DNA from: Icerya purchasi
Lineage: Eukaryota; Arthropoda; Insecta; Hemiptera; Monophlebidae
Assembly (NCBI GenBank): GCA_039619475.1
Contig: CM077116.1
Span: 170,951,363-171,015,362, forward strand
Length of the DNA stretch: 64,000 bases
Direction: 5' to 3'
Shown: positions 34,005 to 45,334 of the stretch, piece after piece
Layout: every line of letters starts with the position of its first letter
Position numbering within the stretch: position 1 is the stretch's first letter
The notes under the pieces: generated by a model
Told to the model about the DNA's origin: nothing
The model's database searches: none
Seen by the model: the letters and a program-made list of their open reading frames with translations, nothing else
Translations under genes and position numbers: made by a program

Positions 34005-34924
34005 CTTCTTCCTTATTGGTTTTATTAAAATTTTTACGAAAATAATATTAGTCCAGTGTTTTAAGGTTGAAAATTTTTCTAAATGAACTAAAAGAAAAAA
34101 AAAAAAGAGGTTAGCCGGGCAGGATGTTTCATGTACTGAATATTCTGTGAGTTAATTTAAAGATTACCATAATTTACATTTACATAATATTAAATTCAAA
34201 ACAAAGATATTTAATTTTTAATTTGAAATATCATATATATTTCTCGCCCAGTATTAACATAAATGTGTATATGTTTAAAACTTTTTGCGTCTTTGTTTGT
34301 CATTTTTCGATATTTCTTTGAAACCAGGGTTGATTCGTCAAGGAATTAAATATATATAATTAAAATCGTAAATAACGGAAAAAACTTCAATAAACGTATC
34401 CTCAAATAAACTTGCTAGATACGAATAAAAAAGGGAAAGATAATATAAGGAATAAGTATCAGAAGCAAATTCAATCCAGTTATGTTACACTTTAAATGAC
34501 GTAGAGTTGATAGTTTGTAATTTTTTAAATACAGCTGACTATACGTTAGAAAAAAAATAATAAAACGAAAAAAACCGATAATGCATTTGACCGATTATTA
34601 ATTTTAATAATTTTCGTCCGTTTGGTATCACTATTGCTAACAGAACTCTTAAATTTACATCGCGAAAGTCTGTTTATCAGTATTTCACGCTGAAGTCGTT
34701 ATTTCAAAAAAAAAAAATAGAACATATTTTAAAAAAGCGAATAACAAAATAAAATCATGTAAAACACGTGTCTTGTGATTATATATATATATATATATTT
34801 ATGCATATATAACATGCTATACGCGCGGAAAAACTAAATCGTTAACGAAGAACGGTATTTTTTGGACGGAATTTCTGATAGCAGTATTTGGTAACTCGTG
34901 TTTCTCACTGACACAGATAATAAC
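34005..34924. repeat. family H inverted-repeat arm, right
   Basis: Reverse complement of 27403-28268. Compared with the left arm it carries two extra segments of about 25 nt, one (near 34103-34128) containing GGTTAGCCGGGCAGG and one (near 34833) containing TAACGAAGAACGG. TA tract at about 34779-34799. A further fragment of this family flanks the MITE at 62392. Confidence 0.85.
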
Positions 34925-34980
34925 GTTTAACGGATGATATCTGAAAATCATCGTAGGTGGTCTGTGAAAAGGTCTGAGTT

Positions 34981-35035
34981 CGCCCGCGCCCGAAAGAGGC
35001 TGCGCCCGATAGAGTCGCGCCCGAAAGAGGGTGAC
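34981..35035. repeat. short GC-rich tandem repeat
   Basis: Three units of the form GCGCCCGAAAGAGG at 34986-34999, 35002-35014 and 35017-35030, directly outside the right H arm. This is a sharp GC spike in AT-rich DNA. Confidence 0.65.
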
Positions 35036-35102
35036 CCAAAACAAAAGACACCTACTAGTGAGTTTATATAATTTCATCACCATTTACCTTTTCGCCAATC
35101 TT

Positions 35103-35202
35103 TTTGAAACATATCAACCATCTATTTGAAACATATCGACGATCTATTTGAAACATATCGACGATCTATTTGAAACATATCAACCATCTATCTGAAATAT
35201 AC
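35103..35202. repeat. 22-bp minisatellite, 4.5 units
   Basis: Units TTTGAAACATATCRACSATC plus TA at 35103-35124, 35125-35146, 35147-35168 and 35169-35190, then a partial diverged fifth. Units alternate CAACCATC and CGACGATC in an A-B-B-A order. No spacers, so it is not a CRISPR array. Confidence 0.85.
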
Positions 35203-37030
35203 CCCTTTTGTCTATGGGACCAAACAAAAATTGGCTATAAAAATAGAATTAATAGACTATTTTCGCAATGGACATGAAGAAATCGACTGGAAGATAAAAA
35301 ACTTTTTAATCTGTATAGGAGAGGAAAAGAAGAAAGTAAAGAAGAATATGCAAAAAAAATGAAAAAGTCCGGGGTTGATCATTGGTTTACTTCAGAACTG
35401 TGTATGGGGCTATGGGTTAATATGACAAGAATAAGCAAAGGAAAGAGGAGCAAGTCGGTTATAGGTTTTCAATATTCGGCATTTTTTCCTTTTCTTCTAT
35501 TGTTTTAGGTTACACTGGCAGAGTGAGTGTGTTGAACAGAAAGGTAAAGGATATTTTACAAATAGCGATAACTGCTAGGTATAAAAGTGTATCTTGAAGA
35601 TTCTACTGTGAGACGGAAAAAGTGTTATCCAGCTATTGTCGATTATTGCAGCCACCATATATATATATACAAATTATTTGTTTTTAAATTTTGAAAAAAT
35701 ATTAATTACCGGTAAACATATCGTTTTAGTAGAACTTGTAATTCCACTGGTAGACTTTTAAACATTAAAATAACAAGCAGCAGTTGATGAGCTCAAAAAG
35801 GAAAAATATATAGTTTTTGGAATAAATGTGATTGAGCTTAATTTTTGTAGACCTCTGATTTAGGCATTATAAAGACTCTTCAAATTATTCCATTTCCTGT
35901 ATTTACCAGTAACCAACTTCCCGAACATCTGTAAAATTATATTTCATAATCAAAATATTAAGTATGTTTTCATAAATGGTAGCGCAAACTCGTATACCGA
36001 ATGTAGAGCTTTAATGATCAGAATAATAATAAAATAGCTTTGGTTAGATTATCCGCTCTGATTATTTTCTCCCGTAATTAACCCTTCTCTTTATTAAGAG
36101 AACTGATCCAACATTTCGATTTTTTTTCTTTCGATACTTCATTTAAAAAAAAAAAAAAAACTACTCATTTTAAACTAATTTTCATTGGAAAACATGTTTT
36201 AAAAAGCTACCCGTTTTGTGGAAACCCGTAGAATTCGAACGAACAATAAAAACAAAACTGTTATATATCACATAGTGGAAACAGTTAGTTAAAAAAAAAA
36301 CATTCTGTTTAAAAAAAATATTTCTTTTTTTTTCGCTGGAAAAACAGTTTTTAAAAATTCCTGTTTGGTAATACCCGGCTTAATATAGTATTAATATAAA
36401 ACTTAAAAAAAAAAACTCGGTAAATTTATTACAATACTGCGATTAAATATGCAAAACTATCCGCTATTTAATTTAATTTTAAATACATTGTATTCTTGTC
36501 ATTTGTGTTTTCTAATACTTACCTGTTTAATAAAAATCATTAAATACTTCGGCTCATCGTCTTTGTATTTCAGTTTTCTGCGGATGATACTACCATTATC
36601 TAGAAACCTAATTAAAACTTATTAGTAGTAATGTTGCTAATGCAATCGGAGTAGAACTACGTAACCTGGAAGCAACTTATGTCCAGCCGGATATGAAGGT
36701 TTTAAAAGCAACTGGTGAAGTAGCATTGTGATTCACAGCCAGGTTCCGTGGCATAGTCTGTTAGCCAGTGGGGCTCCGTTCATGTATGATGTCCCACTGT
36801 CCACATTGACACTCCTGAAAATTTCACTTCCGCTGGATTAATGTCTATAGTTGACGCGTTCAGAAAAAAAAATCCGTCTACGCCTCTTAACGAAAAATTG
36901 TGCAAAAATACGCATACAATAACGCATACCTTTGTCTACTTTTTAATCGAGAAACGGAACTCCTAACTAATTAACCCCCCATTTGAGAAATCACTGCATA
37001 CACCGTAAAATAGTTACATTTTTCTGTTAT
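35203..37030. other. intergenic DNA with decayed SINE-like stretch
   Basis: AT-rich with many A and T runs. At about 36745-36875 a stretch with GTGGCATAGTCTGTTAGCCAGT and an AT tail resembles the SINE-like fragment at 13990-14110. No coding gene supported. Confidence 0.35.
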
Positions 37031-37584
37031 TGGAACGAAGTTCCTTAACGCGGCTTGTGGTAGGAGCTAACTGGCAGAAATCGTCACGTACGGAAAAAAC
37101 GTTATGCCTCCTCCAGGCGACCTTCCCTCTCTTTCTCTTTCTCTCTGTCTCTTTCTATTATACACGTTTGTATGTGTGTGTGTGCGAGTATCGAGATTCG
37201 AACAGCAACATTGTGCGCGGTCAGCTGTATAAACTTAGTTTTAAACACGTGTAAATTTTATTTAAACTTATTTTTTGTTTTTGTTTTAATTCATACGGGA
37301 TTTATATATTTTTTAATATAATTTATAATTCATTATTTTATATTTAATTTAATAAATGAAATTTTTTGATTTAAATCCTTACTTTGCATTTTTACATTGA
37401 AAACGTGATAAAAAATAAAATATACAAATTAGAGAGAGAGAGAGAGAGAGTTGAATGAAAGAGGATAGCGTTTTTTGGCGTGACGAAAATACACTAATAG
37501 CATCAATAGAAATCTACATATTAAAAAAAAAAAAAAAATCACGTTTAGAGTTGAAAAAACAACGTAAAGAACTTCGTTCCTGAC
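37031..37584. mobile_element. possible small TIR element
   Basis: GGAACGAAGTTCCTTA at the left end (about 37032-37047) matches, inverted, AAGAACTTCGTTCC at the right end (about 37568-37582). The roughly 0.5-kb interior holds a pyrimidine tract at 37115-37156, a GT tract and an (AG)n microsatellite at 37430-37451. No target duplication or transposase was seen, so this is tentative. Confidence 0.35.
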
Positions 37585-37607
37585 GGGGGTCCCTCGATCG
37601 CACAATC

Positions 37608-38292
37608 TTTTTATATATATATATATATATATATATACAAACTCGGTAATTTTGGCCTCGTAAGAGGCTGTGCCCCTGACCCCTCTTGCTTACATTTCTA
37701 TCTCTTTCTCTTCTATACTTTGTATAAAGTGATCAAAACTTACAACGTAATTCTTAAGCCGGCCCCCATTAATTCAAAAATGTCTCAATTTTATATAATA
37801 AAAAAAAAAAAAAATACAACCAATAATTTATATCATAAGTTTTATTAAACTACCGAAACAACTTAATGTACTTTAACACATAGAAATAATGCTTTTTTTG
37901 CGTTTCCATGGTGTTATTAAATTAGCAATATAGTTTTTACATGCTTCAAATTATGGTGGAACTTCTTATTCATCAACTTGCACAGTAATTAGAAGTGTAT
38001 TCCTTATGTTTCCAAAAATCGAAATCGCCACCAAACATAAACGTGAATTGCGGAAACTAAATTTGGGACGACGAACTGTGCAATAGCGAAAAGAATTTGT
38101 CATATTTATTCGTGGTGATGTGCCTTTTGATTAGAAAACAACAGATGTAGAAAAGTTTAAAGCGTTAAAGTATAATAAACGTTACATAAATTTGGGACAT
38201 TTTTTCGTTACATAAAATTGAGAGATTTTTTGAGACATTTTTCCTAATAGGGGCCGGCCTAAGAATTACGTCGTAATTAATATATATATATA
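37608..38292 (-). mobile_element. family B element, copy 3, with a longer unique interior
   Basis: Minus orientation. TA tract, then the conserved hairpin segment (GAGGCTGTGCCCCTGACCCC), then TTACAACGTAATTCTTAAGC at about 37739-37758 and the inverse AAGAATTACGTCGTAATT near 38261-38278. Here the inverted repeats extend into GGCCGGCCCC and an AAAATGTCTCAATTTTATAT unit on both sides, about 60-80 bp each, around a 360-bp interior (about 37800-38165) absent from the other copies. That makes it the best candidate for a fuller family member. The interior starts with an A run of about 15 nt. Confidence 0.7.
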
Positions 38293-38540
38293 TGTAGGAA
38301 TATATACTCAGTCATTTTGGCTTCGCACGTGCCCCTTGACCCCTCATGCTTACATTTTTGCCTCTTTCTCTTTTATACTTTGTATATAATTATCTAAATT
38401 TACAACGTAATTCTAGGGTCCGTATGAATATAATAACATAATCACAAAAATCCTATAAAGTATAACAAACATTACATAAAATTGGGACATTTTTTCTAAT
38501 GAGGAGTAGCCTAAGATTTACGTTGTAATTAATATATGCA
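38293..38540 (-). mobile_element. family B element, copy 4, head-to-tail with copy 3
   Basis: Same orientation as copy 3 and joined to it through a shared TATATGTAGGAATATAT junction. Contains GTGCCCCTTGACCCCTC, the ACTTTGTATATAATTATC segment, TTACAACGTAATTCTAG at 38400-38416 and the inverse repeat near 38510-38530. Only one minisatellite unit remains between the inverted repeats. Confidence 0.7.
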
Positions 38541-38700
38541 TTATAATAAAAATAAGATGAAATGATTAATTTTAATAAAAACTGTATATTATAACACAAT
38601 TCGTAAATTTAAATTTAATAAAATTAAAAAATAAAACGATTTAGTATATTTTTAAATAATTCCCGTTGGAAGTGTACCACGGACGGCTTCACAGGTGCCA

Positions 38701-39330
38701 TCAGTAACGGTTTGAACTTTGGTAGGTGCCATCGGAGGATGACGAATAAGGAGCCGGTTGAAATAAAGACGGTTTTCCGTAGGGCTGATTGACCAAGTAC
38801 GGAGGAGCTTTGCTAGCGAATATGGGGTTAACTCGAAGGTCGTCTATCTGGGAGCCCGGCGGGCAATCTTTAGCGTTGTAAGCCGGATGATCGAAGTAAT
38901 TGATCGGCTGGTAGGGGTACTGAGCTGCGGCCGACAGATCCGGGTAACTAGGCGTGAAGTACGGTCGGTTAACTTCGAACGGGTTGGAGCCAATAAACGG
39001 CGAATAAGCCTGTGGCAACAAAAACGGCATTCTCTGCAGTAGCGGGAGTCTCGGATTTTGTTCCGGTACTACGTTCGAGTACTGAACTGGATTAGCCGCG
39101 TACGGGGTTTGCTGCGACGGAAACAGACCGGATTGTTCAAACGGATTCCGATGTCTGTGCGGTAAAAACGTCCGGAAATTCGCAGCATCCGGTTTGAACA
39201 GAGGAGGAACCGGCGTGCTAAATGCATTCGGCGTAGGGGGAACTGTCGGGGCAGCGGTGCTGTATTGGCCATACGTGTTTTCCGCTGAAGCCGACGATAT
39301 CAACAGGATGACCACTATCAAACCGGCATT
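38701..39330 (-). CDS. secreted Pro/Tyr-rich protein, main exon (partial, lacks exon 1)
   Basis: Minus-strand exon of 209 codons and a stop (TGA at 38701-38703). It follows the acceptor CTTCTCTGTTAACAG, whose AG is at 39331-39332. The exon starts in phase 0 with NAGLIVVILLISSASAEN, the hydrophobic core and cleavage region of a signal peptide. The start Met must lie in a short upstream exon, the usual layout of insect cuticle and other secreted protein genes. The mature part is rich in Pro, Tyr, Asn, Ser and Phe, with PTVPPTPNAF, NPF/YPF repeats, and a CPPGSQIDDLRVNPIF segment holding its single cysteine. It lacks an R&R chitin-binding domain that I can recognise. GC content and codon use stand well above the surrounding DNA. 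A cuticular, eggshell or silk-associated role is an inference from composition only. Confidence 0.8.
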   Translation of the reverse strand, partial: NAGLIVVILLISSASAENTYGQYSTAAPTVPPTPNAFSTPVPPLFKPDAANFRTFLPHRHRNPFEQSGLFPSQQTPYAANPVQYSNVVPEQNPRLPLLQRMPFLLPQAYSPFIGSNPFEVNRPYFTPSYPDLSAAAQYPYQPINYFDHPAYNAKDCPPGSQIDDLRVNPIFASKAPPYLVNQPYGKPSLFQPAPYSSSSDGTYQSSNRY

Positions 39331-39332
39331 CT

Positions 39333-39845
39333 GTTAACAGAGAAGCAAAATTAGCGGCCATATTCGGTTAAAAATGCAATGAACATCGTACGATTATGTT
39401 GGTCTTGTACACGATTGACAATGATTTGTCTACTCTTCTGTGCAGAGTGGTGGCTTTAAAAACAATTGAAAAAAGTATCGCCAAGAACATGTTTTTTGTT
39501 GTTTTTTTGTTTTTTTGTTTGCCGCTGGTAGAGGCGCATACTATTGATGATGTAATTCTTAGTTGAACGTATTCTCCCTTACCGTCAGTTTCTAGCTCCG
39601 GGTCTTCTTACACACCCCTGAGTCCTTTCCTTTTCATCCGCATCGGTAATTATCCTGGTTTTCCCTCCACTTTCTCTCACTGATCCTAGTCGAAAATGAT
39701 GTATAGGCATGACTCTGATAAAGCTGAAATGTTCGCACGACACCCATTCAAAATCTTTCGTCACAAGATATGTATAATACCTGCAGTCTGCCATCAAAAG
39801 GATAATATTATCTAGCGTTTTTTCCATCAGAGACAGCTTAAGAAA
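39333..39845. other. intron or 5' flank of the secreted-protein gene
   Basis: On the minus strand this is upstream of the main exon and must hold part or all of intron 1. I could not pick a unique ATG plus donor for the missing first exon. The 80-codon frame at 39585-39827 has no supporting feature. Confidence 0.4.
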
Positions 39846-41138
39846 TTTGAAAACTTTTAAACTCTAAAAGAGCTCCAGGAATTGACATCACCTCGAGTTT
39901 TAATAGAATATATACTCAACGGCAGTCTAAAACTTGAGCATGTTCCTGCTGCCTTAGAGTGGCCGAAGTTATCATGCTGGTATCTCATCGTGCAATATCG
40001 CTGCTAACATCGATGTCTAAACTTTATGAGAATCTCTTACTAAAGCGCTCAAAACCATTACCGGATCATCAAAAATAATTGAAAAGAAATTCTACTCAGC
40101 GGCTTTCTTCGATGTTGTAGTGCAAGCATTTAACAAAGTGTGGCATGTAACTTCTCAGAAATGAGTAACAACCTCTTGCCGGGTAACTTTTGTCGCCTAC
40201 TTGCATCGTAGCTTTCGGGAAGACAGTTTCGAGTAGCACATGGAGATGCTAAATCGTCGTTTTATGCGATACAGGTGAGAGTTCCGCAGAAGGAAGTGTT
40301 CTTGGACCTTTCTTGTACCTACTCTATACGAAAGACCTATCATTCGATGACCGAACTACTACAGCAACATTCGCTGACGACACAACTATCCTTTCGGTAG
40401 GTGATAATCAAGCAGAGGCGAACTTTAACCTGCAACAATGCGCTCTAAACAGAGTTACTGCGTGGGCTCTACGCTGGCGAATTAAACACTAAATCTCAAC
40501 GCCTTGTCACTCTGCCTATAATACGATTCGGCTAAATATCTTGGCACGCATCTCAATTCTCGACTTTCATGGAAGCTCCACGTAATGATGAAGTGTAAGC
40601 ACATTAAGAAAAAAATTTCTGAATTACATTGGCTTCTAGGACGGAACTCCACACTAGATGTGTAAACGCTTTCTCTACCTGCACAGATAATTAAACCCAT
40701 TTGGACATATTGTACTGTGGGGATGCACGAAAAAGTCCAATCGTAACAAGGTACAGGCGCAACAAAGTGTCATCCTCCGAGCTATAGTTGATTACTCTCG
40801 TAATGATGACATTCACCGAGACCTTGGAGTGGAAATGATCAATGAAGTGATTAAAGGCTTTTCAGTTGTCCACTAGAAGAGACTTTACCAACACGTCAAC
40901 GTTGAAAACTTCTGGACACTAGCGAAGATATACGTGTCGCTTAGAGCGTTTTAAGCCGCAAGACCTTGCATTATAAGAGCTACTATTTTTTACTCAGAGA
41001 GGCTTTGGTTATTGGATCCCACACATGTTTTCTCTTTTTAGTTTTTACTATAGACTTTATATTTAGGAATTATTTAACTATTTAATTAAGCTTGCGCTAC
41101 TCGTAAAAATAAATAAATAGAAAAAAAGAAAAAAAAAA
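39846..41138 (+). mobile_element. decayed Jockey-like non-LTR retrotransposon
   Basis: Plus-strand relic ending in an A-rich tail (about 41104-41138). Broken frames spell the reverse transcriptase core in order. A KSSRAPGIDI-like motif lies near 39870, SLLTSMSKLYENLLLKR near 40005-40060 and FFDVVVQAFNKVWH (motif A) near 40110-40146. SVLGPFLYLLYTKDL then precedes TTATFADDTTILSV with FADD at 40370-40381. LHWLLGRNSTLDV and PIWTYC follow near 40625-40720 and a DDIHRDLGVEMINEVI tail near 40810. Many stops and indels make it older than the insertion at 29246, with which it shares the clade. Confidence 0.88.
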
Positions 41139-44100
41139 TTCTCTATAATCGGATGAAAATATGATTTAGCTTCGGGCCAGCGCCCTTCGTTAGCGCATCT
41201 AGAATAAATAACTAAAAAATAATTAGGGCACAAAGTGAATAAAGGAAGATTGAGAATTGACGATTGCATGTAGCAGTCATATAGAGACACTCGGTTGTGC
41301 ATTTAAAAAATCGGCAAAAGAAAAATCACTAAAAGAACTTGTATATAAATATTAATTATGAACGCATTTTTACGCGTCATTTTATATACACGAAATTTAT
41401 TATATGATTTCTGTTTTTGTCCGTTTCGAATAATTGTAAAAAATTTAAAAAAAATATTAAAGATAGTTGAAGATTTACTCCAACAACTTAATAAAAACGC
41501 GCTAAAAAGTAATCATTTTTCAGGTAAAATTAAATTAATATACCTTAAGGAGATACCTTGACATTAACTTTTTGTAACCGGCACGAAAATCACAAATCAC
41601 AATAATTAGAAACTACATATACATTAAATAAGTAAAGCAACACAATCGCTCATTTTCTATAAGCTAAAAGTATTGAAAACATCGAACAAACGTTTAATGT
41701 GTTTTTTTTTTTTCATTTTTGCTCTAATAAGTATTAATTTTGTTTGAGAAATAATATCTTTTCTAAAGGTATATTTCTTTAAAATATATTATTTTTCACC
41801 TAAAAATTATTACTTTCCAGTGCATTTTTATTAAAATGTTACAGTAGTAAGTAAACCTTCAATTATTGGATTACTTTTTTTTTTTATATTGAAAAAAAGT
41901 CTATTTTATAATTCAATTTTTAGTGCAAATATTTTCGAGTGATATCTAAAATAATGCTACTTTCGGTACCCCTATAAAGAGCAATTGGTTTAACAATATA
42001 TACTGTTCACATTCTTTTCGGCTGATTTTGCTTGGTTATATTTAGCAAAGTATATTATATATCTAAAGAGACTGTTATTAGTAACGTTCATTTTAAAATA
42101 ACTGCCAAGTAATTAATCATCGATACTAACCGGTATACTCATATCGGACCGCTGCTGGTTAGTAAAATTTCTAATAAATAAAGGGATTCTCATTCGAATC
42201 GCTGGACAGAACCTGCGCGCAGTCATGTAAAAATGTGCTATTTCTGTATATTTTTAATTTGCGCTATGGCGACTTCAATTATTTTCTTTATTCGAATCTA
42301 CATTTTTATTATCATCCGTGTAATTCTTCTTCTTCTTTCCTAACGATTTCCCGGTGCGGGGTCCGCTTGGTGGCATTTTCCTCTCCATTTTCTACGGTCC
42401 TCATCCGTGTAATTAACATTGGTAAAACTTTAAATTTTTCGTCTTCTTAAAAATCAGATTCTTTTCCAACTTATTTTTTTATTTATTATTATTATTATTA
42501 CTATTGCTTGTGAACTAATATGTATAAAATAAAATAAAATGAACTGATATGAAGTAGATTTCAGTCTATGCATCAACCATTTTTATTATGGCTTCGTCAG
42601 TTAGCTCCCTACTCCGTAGGTGTCTCTCTCTCTGTAATGCCTGAAGGCACCATGTTACACTGAAACAAGTGTCCGCGGTACTGCCGTTCCCCGCATTTAT
42701 ATTTGTCATTCTTGCCCAGACCCTATTTCAGTAAGTTCACTGCGGTTCTGGTGCAACCAGATCGAAGTTTTCTAGCTATTCAGTTCTTCTGCCGACATAC
42801 TTTCGTTTCCAGCTTTTTCCGTCCGTCTCTGTTCGTGGCTTCTTGTGGTGGCTCATCCGGTCCTTTTGAGCAGTGTAGGAAGCTTCTTTCGGATTTAAGA
42901 CGTGGTATGCCAGCCTTCTGACCGATCAGAGGGTGCCCGTAATCTGTCTTTAGTTCTGTTCTTTCTGCGCCAGTAGCTGCGTATCGTCGAATATCCGGCA
43001 GGACTATGCCGCAGACAAGATACAGATTATCCACTTTGGCAAGTTTCAGTCAACCAGTGAGACTATTCGACACGATTCTTTTATTGATGACTACCAAGTG
43101 TAACTCCGCGTCATTCGACAGTATACTCGTATGTACCATCGCTGATCGGCCTTCGAATGAACCAAGAATCATTTTCGCGCGGAGAAACACGCAATGAAAG
43201 TGTAACGTAACCTTCTCCTTTTCGAAGTCGGTAAAAAAAATAAAACTGGTCTTATTTTTATTATTACTATTAAATGAATTAAGACTCAACGTACGGTCGT
43301 CGCATCACATAAACAGCCTTTTTACCTTTACCGGGCCCTGGATCCCAAAAGCATCAAACATTATTTCCGTTTAGTTTTGATGATTCGTTAAACGCGAAAG
43401 CGGATATTTATTAAATTATTAAATAAAATTTACTTTATACATCCAATTCATGTAAACAGTAAAGTTTCCGCTATAATTTCGGTTTATTGTCGCTCGCTAT
43501 TTGCTCCGATGTCAGTCCGTACTGGAAAATCTTTTATCGTTTGTTCCTGCTTTTTCTCGTTCTCCGCTTTCTTAACGTTGTATAATACACTCAAGACTTT
43601 AGTCGTTTTTTAAAATTGGTCCCCTATGTGACTACTTCGTCGATCGCGCTATCCTCAAAAATAATCGCCACGTCCGCATTTCGAAAATTATTAATTTTGC
43701 GACAAACATATACACGCTTTTTTTATTTATGTGTAATTTAAAATTGAACAGCTTCAGAAATAACTCTGAATTAATAATAAAAAAAAAACTTTTAAATTTA
43801 AACATAAGTAACTTTAAATTTAAATTTAGTTTCTCCGGAATATGCCGTTTTTATTGGGTTTTTTTTTTAATATTTAAGCATATTAAGTGTGTTTTTGAAT
43901 GTTCTACCAAACGGTAATGTGATGATTTAATGGAACGTTACTTTCATTGTTACCAAAGTGTGTTCGTATGCGCCTAGAGATAATAGAAAGATTGTGCGAG
44001 TAAATATCGCATTAGCGGAAACGTATTAAGTGAGAGACATGAATATACGAGAACGATCTGGCTTCGCGCGACTACAAGAGTGGAGTAATAATATTCACAT

Positions 44101-44455
44101 ACACGTACAGTAATTAAACGAGCAAATTTATATGAAGAAACACGAACTCGGCGGAAATGATCATCCGCGATTCCTATCACAACTCACTAAACTGCTTATA
44201 AGAACAAAATCACCGGGACAGGGGTTACTTTTGTCTATAAAAAATTATCGGGAAAACTGCAAAGTGGAATTTTACGCTTTTTTAACTCTACCGTAAGCCG
44301 GCTAATTTATTTTTAAATTATAATATTGTTTAATTTTCTATAGCGTTTAATATTTTCGTAATATTTAATGTTTTCATAATTTTTAACATAAATGAAATTA
44401 TGTATTGTATTATTTCCCGTCTTTTATTTCCGTTGTAGGTAATTGAACTTTAAAA
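41139..44455. other. intergenic DNA, nothing confirmed
   Basis: AT-rich with a GC-richer island at about 42590-43200. That island holds overlapping open frames on both strands (for example 42780-43034 minus and 42703-42921 plus) but no domain, splice signal or repeat partner that I can recognise; it may be decayed transposon sequence. A TAA/ATT tract lies at 42478-42505. Confidence 0.35.
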
Positions 44456-44459
44456 TGGG

Positions 44460-45316
44460 AAGAATCAAAAGAGAAATTTGGCTGCTAGAAAAGGTGCCTG
44501 ACGAAGCTTTTTTAGGAGCTCGGGGCTCCCTTTAATGGAGAAAAAGTACTTTTAGAGTTTATTTACCAACACAAGGAAATGAAATACTTTCGGATTATGC
44601 TAAATCTACCGGTACTAAACTACAGCAAGTGTGGAGGAAAGCAAATATCTCTATTAAGAGGGAATATAAAGAATACCTAAATCTGGATAAAGAAAAATCG
44701 AAAAACACCGATAAAGCAAATATGAGGCTGCAGATTTTGAACTCGTCGAGTTATTTGAAATTTCCGGGAAAAAGATAAACGTGAGTAGCGTATCGCAAGA
44801 AGATAAAGAATTTCTTAGGTCACAAAGAAAATGTCGCATGAGTTGGTCAATAAGTGGAGTAGAAAAGGTTCTCGCCTCGGAAATAAGAACTAAGTGTACG
44901 AAAGAAGACGAAAGAGATTCATATAAGAATGAGCATTATTACAAAGCTATCGATGGAATCAATAAAACAGTTTTTTTATATTGGATAACTCGTCTCCATC
45001 ACCATCAGCAACTAGTGACGAAGGGGCCGAATTTTCGCCTCCAGCAACGAGATTAAGACTTCTTGATCGGACACTCACGTCTGCTTATCGAGAATAGTTC
45101 TCTGTTAAACAATCGAATACTTCATTGCAAAGTTAACTACGATGTTTCAAAAATTCCGTATCTTCAGCTACCACTCACTGAGCTCGAGCAAACAATAGAA
45201 GTAAAATGGCAAAGAAAATCGAAGAGTCACTCTTTAAAAATCCTCCGCATTTGATCTTGCATTGGGGATAGTGCAACATCTCAGTTGCCCGTGGAAATGG
45301 CAAAACTCTGGAGGTA
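44460..45316 (+). pseudogene. decayed transposase-like gene
   Basis: Plus-strand frames with coding-like composition run from about 44570 to 45310 with several shifts. They include GNEILSDYAKSTGTKLQQVW, the charged 44781-45056 frame (SVSQEDKEFLRSQRK, KEDERDSYKNEHYYKAIDG), then Ser/Pro-rich SSPSPSATSDEGAEF, TRLRLLDRTLTSAYR near 45050-45095, and EESLFKNPPHLILHW near 45220-45265. The LDR...S.R and LHW-type segments resemble uncharacterised transposon proteins common in arthropod genomes, where an HWDGK-like motif opens the catalytic part. The gene is broken by the family B element that begins at about 45335. The family assignment is from memory of the pattern and is uncertain. Confidence 0.4.
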
Positions 45317-45334
45317 TCCAAACAAACACCCTTA

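Noticed and set aside
35103..35202. Regular 22-bp repeats considered as a CRISPR array
   Set aside because: Units are directly adjacent with no spacers and the genome is eukaryotic, so this is a minisatellite.
36560..36620. ADDTTII-like peptide suggesting a reverse transcriptase motif
   Set aside because: Only about ten residues, with no flanking palm motifs in any frame on either side.
42703..43289. Overlapping frames in a GC-richer island, considered as a LINE fragment
   Set aside because: No reverse transcriptase or Cys/His knuckle motif could be found in any frame.
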